Source: Ilumatobacter sp. (GTDB taxonomy: Bacteria > Actinomycetota > Acidimicrobiia > Acidimicrobiales > Ilumatobacteraceae). From it: a stretch of 40,191 nt of DNA. The stretch covers positions 1 through 40,191 of the forward strand of contig JABJAB010000067.1 in assembly GCA_018666235.1 (NCBI GenBank). The letters run 5' to 3'. The notes beneath the pieces are model-generated. The model was not told where the DNA came from and did no database searches. It saw nothing but the letters and a program-made list of their open reading frames with translations. A program made the translations under genes and the position numbers. Below are positions 34,359 through 40,191 of the stretch, piece after piece. Each line of letters starts with the position of its first letter. Within the stretch, counting starts at the first letter, position 1.

Positions 34359-34903
34359 ACTCGGCCAAGCTGCAGGGCTGGATCGACGAGCTCCACGGAA
34401 CCAGTCGGCAGCAGTGGTGGTTGCGGCTGGTCACCGTGCTTGCTCCGCTCGGTGCGTTGTTCGCTGTCACTGCAGAGGTCGGTACGTGGTGGCCGTTCGG
34501 ACTTGTTGTCGTGACCGTCCTCGCCTGCGCTTCTGCAATCCAGCCGGATTCACATACTGCTCTCGTGGCGATTGCAGTGTGCGCGGCGCATTGGCTCATC
34601 ACGGTCGATCGTGTGGATACGCCATGGCTGCCCGCGGCAAGCGTCTGTCTCCTCGCCTACCACGCCGTCAATGCTCTGGCCGCAACATTTCCGACCGGTG
34701 GCAAGGTCCCGACAGCGACTCTCGTCCGGTGGTTGCGCCGCACGATGTTCGGCGCGAGCGTCACCGTCGGCATGTGGCTGCTCGTCGTTCTTCTCGACCG
34801 CCGTGACGCACCTGGCAACGGATTATTGACCGCTCTCGCCCTCGCAATCCTGGCGGGAAGCATGTTCGTGATCCGAGCGCGCAGCGTCCATGCCTCACGC
34901 TGA
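34355..34903 (+). CDS. Integral membrane protein closing the MoxR operon
   Basis: A 182-residue protein with about five membrane helices, starting at ATG 34355 inside the preceding stop codon (ATGA). Helices include LRLVTVLAPLGALFAVTA, FGLVVVTVLACASAIQ, TALVAIAVCAAHWLI and SVTVGMWLLVVLL. No known domain is seen. In comparable operons of other actinobacteria a transglutaminase-like membrane protein often stands at this end; this protein lacks its soluble domain. The final nine bases overlap the convergent MFS gene. Confidence 0.75.
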   Translation: MNSAKLQGWIDELHGTSRQQWWLRLVTVLAPLGALFAVTAEVGTWWPFGLVVVTVLACASAIQPDSHTALVAIAVCAAHWLITVDRVDTPWLPAASVCLLAYHAVNALAATFPTGGKVPTATLVRWLRRTMFGASVTVGMWLLVVLLDRRDAPGNGLLTALALAILAGSMFVIRARSVHASR

Positions 34904-36493
34904 CGTCAGAACTTCGTCCGGATCTGCTTCCCTCCCGGGCAGGTGCCGCGTAAATGCCAAGGAGGCAATGGCGAGGAACCCGGCAAGCAGCAGCCCAACC
35001 TTGAGCGACGCCAGCTGAGCATTGCGATACTCCTCCACGACGGCGTCAACGTCAGGGTCTTCCACCCCGGCTTCGGCGAGGGCGACTGCGACCTGGTCTG
35101 CTGCGACGAAGCTGCTCCCCGACGCCACCTCGATCTCGATGGCACTCGTCAGTTCTGCAGGGATGGCGACCTCGTCAGTGATGTTGTTGACAAACGCAGC
35201 GACGAGCGAGCTGACGACGACTGCACCGATCAACGCTGTGCCGATCGCCGATCCAAGTTGCTGCGCGGTGTACTGCAAACCGCCCGCTTCGCCTCGGTCC
35301 TCTGGGCCGACCGATGACTGAAGCACGCTGCCCAGTTGCGACGCGATAAGACCCATGGCAACACCGAGAATCGCCAGCGTCAACCCGAAGCCGAATCCGT
35401 CAAGCTCGGGTTTGATCGCCTGCAGCATTCCGAACGCTGCCACGATCAGGAGGACGAAGCCGGCTTGTACGACGCGCTGGGGCCCGAACCGACCGGCGAG
35501 GAGCGGACCGCTCGACGAAGTGATGAACATGGCGATCGAGATCGGCAACATCTTGATGCCGGTCTCCAAGGCATCGAAGCCCAGCACGATCTGGAGGTAG
35601 AGCGGAAGGATGAAGAAGACGCCGAGCAAAATGAGGTTCTGGCTCAGAAAGCAGCCGAGTCCCGAACGCAACGGGGGAACAGACAGCAGTTCCATGCGAA
35701 CCAGCGGGTCGAGTCCGTGCGAGGTGCGGTGGTGTTGCCACCGCACGAAGCACGCGAGCACAACACCGCCTGCCAAGATCACGAAGGGTGTGAGCGCGAA
35801 ACCGAACGGTTCGAGCGGGGATTCCTTCGGGCTGAGCCATCCCCACGAACTCGCTTTCAGCATCCCCAACACAATCAACCCCAGTCCGATCGCGGAGAGC
35901 ACCGAGCCCACCACATCGAGGTTCGGCCGGCGTCCAGTGAGCTTGGCGTCGCCGATCAAGCGGGCAGTGAGCACGATAAGCAGTGCGATGATCACCTCGC
36001 CGACAAAGACCCAACGCCACGACAACTGTGTGGTGAAGAAGCCGCCGATGATGGGGCCGGCAGCAATGCCAACGCCCGCCACCCCACCGATGACACCGAA
36101 CGCAGTGATTCGATCGCGTCCGCCGTAGTTGGCGGCAAGCAACGCCACGAGCGCGGGGAGGACGAGCGCCGCGCCAATGCCTTCGAGCACCGACCATCCA
36201 ACGATCAGGGACGGAACGCTCCAGGACACGGCAGTCAAGGCCGAACCAGCCCCGTAAATGACGAGCCCGATGACAAACGCCCTGCGTCGGCCGATGATGT
36301 CGCCCACCTTGCCGCCCGTGATCATCAGCGTCGCCATGACCAAGGCGTACAACGTGATGACGCCTTGAATCGTTGTCACTGTCGTGTCGAAGTCCTCGAC
36401 CAACTGGCTGATCGCCACATTCATCACCGCCTGGTCCAGCACCATCAGAAACTGTGCAAGGGACAAGACGACCAGGGGAATCCATTTCTTCAT
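34895..36493 (-). CDS. MFS drug exporter, DHA2 (EmrB/QacA) type
   Basis: A 532-residue, roughly 14-helix transporter. The N-terminal LSLAQFLMVLDQAVMNVAISQL is the first-helix signature of DHA2 proteins (VLDxxxVNVAxP), and GKVGDIIGRRRAF is the loop 2-3 motif A. Helix 5 holds GVIGGVAGVGIAAGPIIGGFF, the antiporter motif C. The last 110 residues contain an outer loop of about 80 residues between the final helices. It would export small molecules by proton exchange. The start is ATG 36493. It is divergent from another MFS gene 140 bp away. Confidence 0.92.
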   Translation of the reverse strand: MKKWIPLVVLSLAQFLMVLDQAVMNVAISQLVEDFDTTVTTIQGVITLYALVMATLMITGGKVGDIIGRRRAFVIGLVIYGAGSALTAVSWSVPSLIVGWSVLEGIGAALVLPALVALLAANYGGRDRITAFGVIGGVAGVGIAAGPIIGGFFTTQLSWRWVFVGEVIIALLIVLTARLIGDAKLTGRRPNLDVVGSVLSAIGLGLIVLGMLKASSWGWLSPKESPLEPFGFALTPFVILAGGVVLACFVRWQHHRTSHGLDPLVRMELLSVPPLRSGLGCFLSQNLILLGVFFILPLYLQIVLGFDALETGIKMLPISIAMFITSSSGPLLAGRFGPQRVVQAGFVLLIVAAFGMLQAIKPELDGFGFGLTLAILGVAMGLIASQLGSVLQSSVGPEDRGEAGGLQYTAQQLGSAIGTALIGAVVVSSLVAAFVNNITDEVAIPAELTSAIEIEVASGSSFVAADQVAVALAEAGVEDPDVDAVVEEYRNAQLASLKVGLLLAGFLAIASLAFTRHLPGREADPDEVLTSA

Positions 36494-36633
36494 CAGGGCG
36501 CCGACGTTAGTTGGCCACTCCCCCAGTCGGAATGCTCCCCGGGCCGGTCGCTACGGTCGGGTCCGATGCTCATTCACTGGCCGCTGCCGAGCGGCCATGC
36601 CCTTGACCGCTTCCTTGGCAACGCTGCCGGCAG

Positions 36634-38037
36634 ATGAGCGAACAGACCATCGACGCTCAGACTGTTGCCGCGACGCGGTCTCCGTGGCCTGTGTTTGCAG
36701 TCTGCGCGACTGCGTTCTTCATCATCATGTTCGACCTGGCGGTCGTGAACGTGGCGTTCCCCGACATCCTCAGTGACTTCGGGGTCAGCCGGGCGGACGG
36801 CTCGTGGATCGTGACGCTCTACAACATCCTGTTTGGTTCACTGCTCGTCGTGGCGGGCAAGACCGCTGACAGCGTCGGGCGGCGCCGAATTTTCCAGATC
36901 GGTGTCGCGACCTTCGGGCTCGGGGCCGCTCTCGCCGCTTTCGCTCCCACCCTTGCTGTGCTCCTTGCCGGACGCGCAGTTCAAGGCGTCGGTGCCGCAT
37001 TCATGTCACCCGCGGCTCTCGGACTCCTGGTTGCAGCATTCCCATTGGAACGCCGAACCCAGACAATGGCGCTGTGGGGCGCCGTCGGGGCCTTGGGTGT
37101 GTCGAGCGGACCGAGCATCGGCGCCGCCATCATCGAGGTGACCAATTGGCGCGCAGCATTTTGGATTCCGGTTGCCCTCTGCGCTGCGCTCCTCACGACG
37201 AGCGGGCGGGTCCTCAGCGAGTCACCAACGTCATCGTCTCGGCACCGACCTGACTTTTTCGGTGCCGGCGTTGTCACCACAGGGCTGGCCGCTCTGGTGC
37301 TGGGCGTTTCCCGCTCAGGCGTCTGGGGTTGGTCACACCCTGCAACGCTCCTTTCGATCGCTGTCGGAGTGGTCGCGATTGTCGTGTTCGTCTCGCGACA
37401 GCGGGTCCATCCTGAGCCCATTGTCGACCTGACATTGTTCCGCAGCCGCTCGTTCAGCATCGCCAGCTTCTCTGGGTTCGTCTTCTTCGGCGGATATGCG
37501 GCCTACAACCTCAACAACGTGCTGTTTCTCCGTCAGGCGTGGTCCTACACCGTCCTTGAGGCCGGGCTCATCGCCCTCATCGGCCCGGTCACCGTGGCCG
37601 CCCTGTCTCCCCTCGGCGGGCGCCTGGCCGCGCGAGTCGGGTTCCGCCTCCCTGCGATAGCCGGTGTGTTGACCGTCAGCGTGGGCACAGCGGCCATGGC
37701 GATCAGCTTCGACGAGACCCGCAATCCTGGACTGTTCATGGCCCTCGTTGTCGTCGTCGGCATCGGCATCGCTGGCTTCAATGCGGCCAACGCCGGGGCC
37801 AGCGTCGCAGAACTCCCACCGGAACGACTCTCGATTGGCGGCGCTGTCAGCAACGCCCTCCGACAGGTCGGCGCTGCCTTCGGCGTGGCGTTGCTGGTCG
37901 CTGTCGTGGGCACACCGGACAACATCCCTGAACTGGTCGACTCCCACAGCAATGGCTATCTGCTGGTGTCCATCGTGATGCTCGCTGCCGCTCTTCTCAA
38001 CGGCTGGCAGACCGGTCGCCGCAGGTCGGCCGACTGA
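36634..38037 (+). CDS. MFS transporter, DHA2-like
   Basis: A 467-residue transporter with about 12 to 14 helices. FFIIMFDLAVVNVAFPDIL is the first-helix motif, GKTADSVGRRRIF the loop 2-3 motif, and AVGALGVSSGPSIGAAIIE the helix 5 motif C. It is likely to export drug-like compounds or metabolites using the proton gradient. ATG 36634 is the start, and the coding strand is opposite to the other MFS gene, from which it is distinct in sequence. Downstream, after a 49-bp gap, is an LLM oxidoreductase on the same strand. Confidence 0.92.
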   Translation: MSEQTIDAQTVAATRSPWPVFAVCATAFFIIMFDLAVVNVAFPDILSDFGVSRADGSWIVTLYNILFGSLLVVAGKTADSVGRRRIFQIGVATFGLGAALAAFAPTLAVLLAGRAVQGVGAAFMSPAALGLLVAAFPLERRTQTMALWGAVGALGVSSGPSIGAAIIEVTNWRAAFWIPVALCAALLTTSGRVLSESPTSSSRHRPDFFGAGVVTTGLAALVLGVSRSGVWGWSHPATLLSIAVGVVAIVVFVSRQRVHPEPIVDLTLFRSRSFSIASFSGFVFFGGYAAYNLNNVLFLRQAWSYTVLEAGLIALIGPVTVAALSPLGGRLAARVGFRLPAIAGVLTVSVGTAAMAISFDETRNPGLFMALVVVVGIGIAGFNAANAGASVAELPPERLSIGGAVSNALRQVGAAFGVALLVAVVGTPDNIPELVDSHSNGYLLVSIVMLAAALLNGWQTGRRRSAD

Positions 38038-38086
38038 GAGCCAATCGTCGCCCATCGAATATGTTCTGGGACATGTTGGTAACGAA

Positions 38087-39139
38087 GTGATCGTTGAGAC
38101 TCTGCTCCCGCTCGGCAAGCTTGACCCCGGTCTACGCGAGCCAGAAATCCCGCTCGACATCCGAGAGTTCGGTGCACTGGCAGCGGTGGCCGAAGATGTC
38201 GGCGTCGGAGCGGTGCTGGTCGAAGAGACCAAGGATGATCCGTATCAGCTACTGGCGTTGGGCGCGGCGACAACCAGTTCAGTTCAGCTCGGCACATCGG
38301 TCGCGATGGCATTTCCGCGCAGCCCGACCAGCACAGCGATGTCTGCGTGGTCACTGCAGAAGTTGTCGGGCGGCCGCTTCCTCCTCGGGCTCGGCACCCA
38401 GGTGCGGGCACACATCACCCGTCGCTACGGTCTCGACTGGCACGCGCCGGCCCCGTGGATGCGTGACTACGTCAACGCGATGCGTGCGGTGTGGAACACC
38501 TGGCAGACGGGCGAGCCATTGCAGTTCGAAAGTGAGCACTATCAGCTCGACGTCATGGTCCCGTTGTTCGATCCCGGCCCGATCGAGCACCCTGACATTC
38601 CGGTCTACATCGCTGCGATCGGCCCGAACATGTGCGCCGTGGCAGGCGAAATTGCCGACGGCGTTCGCCTGCATCCCGTCTGCACCACGAAGTTCATCGA
38701 CGACGAGGTGCTCCCGAACGTCATGCGCGGTGCCGCCCGCAGCGGCCGGCGACTCGACGATGTCGAGATCTGCCTGAAGCCCTTGATCGGTACGGCGCCC
38801 AACTCGGCGCGACTCGAACAGGTGGTCGAGACCGTCCGCGCTCGAGTCGCGTTTTATCTGTCGACCCCCTCGTACCGACGGACCTTTGAGCTGCACGGTT
38901 GGGGCGACATCGCACGCGAGGCGTCCCAACTGTCACGCGCCCAGCGTTGGGATGATCTACCCGGGCTTGTGCATGACGAGATGCTGCATACCGTCGCCAC
39001 GATCGGCACCTACGACGAGATCGCGACCAAGTTGAACGACCGCTTCGCCGAACGACTCGATCGCATCGAGTTTTCGATTCCCGTCAACAATGCAGACGAC
39101 GCGGACGCCTTCCGCCAGATCTTGGGTCAGCTCAAGTAG
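38087..39139 (+). CDS. LLM-class F420-dependent oxidoreductase
   Basis: A 350-residue luciferase-like protein. It shows VGAVLVEETKDDPYQLLALGAATT at the end of the first barrel quarter, LSGGRFLLGLGTQVRAHITRRYG (the common glycine and Arg/His segment), MRDYVNAMRAVWNTW and IPVYIAAIGPNMCAVAG. It belongs to the F420-dependent branch seen mainly in actinobacteria. GTG 38087 is the start; no ATG in this frame lies nearby. It is the third LLM protein of the window, distinct in sequence from the other two. The substrate is unknown. Confidence 0.88.
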   Translation: MIVETLLPLGKLDPGLREPEIPLDIREFGALAAVAEDVGVGAVLVEETKDDPYQLLALGAATTSSVQLGTSVAMAFPRSPTSTAMSAWSLQKLSGGRFLLGLGTQVRAHITRRYGLDWHAPAPWMRDYVNAMRAVWNTWQTGEPLQFESEHYQLDVMVPLFDPGPIEHPDIPVYIAAIGPNMCAVAGEIADGVRLHPVCTTKFIDDEVLPNVMRGAARSGRRLDDVEICLKPLIGTAPNSARLEQVVETVRARVAFYLSTPSYRRTFELHGWGDIAREASQLSRAQRWDDLPGLVHDEMLHTVATIGTYDEIATKLNDRFAERLDRIEFSIPVNNADDADAFRQILGQLK

Positions 39140-39199
39140 CCGTCGATCCCTGACGGTCAAGGGCCTGGGGCTGCTACTTGAGGGACGACGGGGCCGAAG

Positions 39200-40123
39200 T
39201 TACGAGACCACCGACGCCGGCCGACCAGCGAGCACAGCCAGCGCGTTGTCGACAGCGTGTTCGAACAGCCGCCGGCGACCGGCCGCTGTTGACGACGCGA
39301 TGTGCGGCGTGATGATCACATCTGGCCGACCCAGCAAAGGATGACCGACAGGGAGCGGCTCGGGTTCAGTGACATCGAGTCCCGCGCCGGCAACCTGTCC
39401 GGCCTCGAGTGCCGCGAGGAGCGCCTCCTGATCGATCAACGGACCGCGCGCGCAGTTGACGATGTACACGCCTCGTCGCATTGTCTGAATCGTTGCGGCG
39501 TCGATCAGATGCCGTGTCGTTGGAGTCGACGGTGCGTGCAACGAGACGACGTGCGCTGTTCGGAACAACTCGTCGAGGTTCACCAATCTGACGCCGTCGA
39601 CAGAACTCGACGACAGACCCGGGTCGTGTGCAACCACGTTCATCCCCAAGGCTTGGGCGGCGACCGCAACGCGCGAACCGATGCGCCCAAGGCCAACGAG
39701 TCCGAGCGTTGCGCCGTCGAGTTCGAGCGACGTGGCGACTTTTGGCCCGCCCAGGCCAGCTGCTGCGCTCGCCATGTGGGTCGGCAGTTCCTTGGTCACT
39801 GCGAGCAACAGCATCATCGCGTGCTCCGCAGTTGACACCGTTGGCGAGTCTGGGCCGTTGCAGACCACCCCCCCCGCCGCTCTGGCAGCATCGAGGTCAA
39901 CGTTGTCGTATCCAATTCCCATGCGTGAGATCACTCGCAGCTCCGGGAATCGGGCGAATCGTTCTGCGTCCCATTGGTGACCAATGCCAATCACCGACGC
40001 GGCGACGCCCACCAGCTCGGTGTCTGTCGAGCCGACGAGCCGGGCCGACTCTCCGACATAGGCCAGGTCGGCATCGAGGATCGGCCGATCGAGGTGCAAG
40101 ACGGGAAGGTCGTGGTCGGGCAT
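39200..40123 (-). CDS. D-2-hydroxyacid dehydrogenase (phosphoglycerate dehydrogenase-like)
   Basis: A 307-residue NAD-dependent dehydrogenase. The cofactor loop is GLVGLGRIGSRVAVAA in the middle, and the catalytic residues are the Arg in NCARGPLID, the Glu in DVTEPEPLP and the His in ITPHIASST. Such enzymes reduce 2-oxoacids to D-2-hydroxyacids or do the reverse. The short length without a C-terminal ACT domain argues against a true serine-pathway SerA; glyoxylate, hydroxypyruvate or a related acid is more likely. The start is ATG 40121-40123. It converges with the LLM gene. Confidence 0.92.
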   Translation of the reverse strand: MPDHDLPVLHLDRPILDADLAYVGESARLVGSTDTELVGVAASVIGIGHQWDAERFARFPELRVISRMGIGYDNVDLDAARAAGGVVCNGPDSPTVSTAEHAMMLLLAVTKELPTHMASAAAGLGGPKVATSLELDGATLGLVGLGRIGSRVAVAAQALGMNVVAHDPGLSSSSVDGVRLVNLDELFRTAHVVSLHAPSTPTTRHLIDAATIQTMRRGVYIVNCARGPLIDQEALLAALEAGQVAGAGLDVTEPEPLPVGHPLLGRPDVIITPHIASSTAAGRRRLFEHAVDNALAVLAGRPASVVS

Positions 40124-40191
40124 GGACTGATCATCTCGCAGTCAGTCCGCTGTCGGCGAACCCGCGACACGCCGGCTCGGAAACTCGACAA

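Noticed and set aside
35336..36637. Long plus-strand open frame of about 433 codons, rich in Glu, His and Arg
   Set aside because: It is the antisense image of the MFS gene on the minus strand and has no recognisable domain.
39140..39156. Hairpin CCGTC/GACGG as a terminator between the convergent LLM and dehydrogenase genes
   Set aside because: Only five pairs with a seven-base loop and no T-tract; too weak to claim.

Overview
The window is high-GC DNA with dense, mostly non-overlapping genes on both strands, many GTG or TTG starts and several 4-nt stop/start overlaps. Three F420-type LLM-class oxidoreductases, a PaaX regulator, glgA/glgC, a PEP carboxylase, a PPK2 kinase and a MoxR/DUF58/DUF4129 membrane operon together suggest a free-living actinobacterium. 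I infer an Acidimicrobiia (Ilumatobacter-like) member. No rRNA, tRNA, CRISPR array or insertion sequence was seen.

Layout. 1-870 is an accessory-looking left edge: the N-terminal part of a pentapeptide-repeat protein, a small HGTR/CxC-type protein of the kind common in actinophages, and about 350 bp without a credible gene. 876-2060 (minus) is the most interesting locus. A MerB (alkylmercury lyase)-like domain and a class III nucleotidyl cyclase domain lie in one continuous reading frame that holds one TAA and two TGA codons. Both TGA codons align with the two catalytic cysteines of MerB. The second is followed by a perfect 7-bp hairpin with a GGUC loop, 19 nt downstream, much like the E. coli fdhF SECIS element. 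This is a candidate selenoprotein-cyclase fusion; the TAA suggests it is either newly broken or carries a sequence error. 2180-4290 is a divergent PaaX regulator / Rieske oxygenase pair with a good promoter between them. 4374-7006 is a cyclase-ATPase regulator broken by a nonsense codon and a one-base frameshift.

7228-11383 (minus) holds a histidine phosphatase, a small membrane protein, a zinc-ribbon coiled-coil protein and a class A penicillin-binding protein. 11388-13105 (plus) is an LLM oxidoreductase overlapping a degenerate Gfo/Idh-like protein. 13293-15985 is glgC and glgA (glycogen synthesis). They are followed by a lipoprotein, PEP carboxylase, a TauD-like dioxygenase and a DUF72 protein. 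21436-29001 is mainly lipid or xenobiotic catabolism on the minus strand: thiolase, LLM oxidoreductase, two crotonases and two amidohydrolases, with a DsbB-like protein on the plus strand.

29068-30723 is a PPK2 polyphosphate kinase divergent from a protein with all the hallmark motifs of halohydrin dehalogenases (HheB-like). 30736-34903 is a tightly coupled five-gene DUF4129 / membrane protein / MoxR / DUF58 / membrane protein operon. The right end has two divergent MFS exporters, a third LLM oxidoreductase and a D-2-hydroxyacid dehydrogenase.
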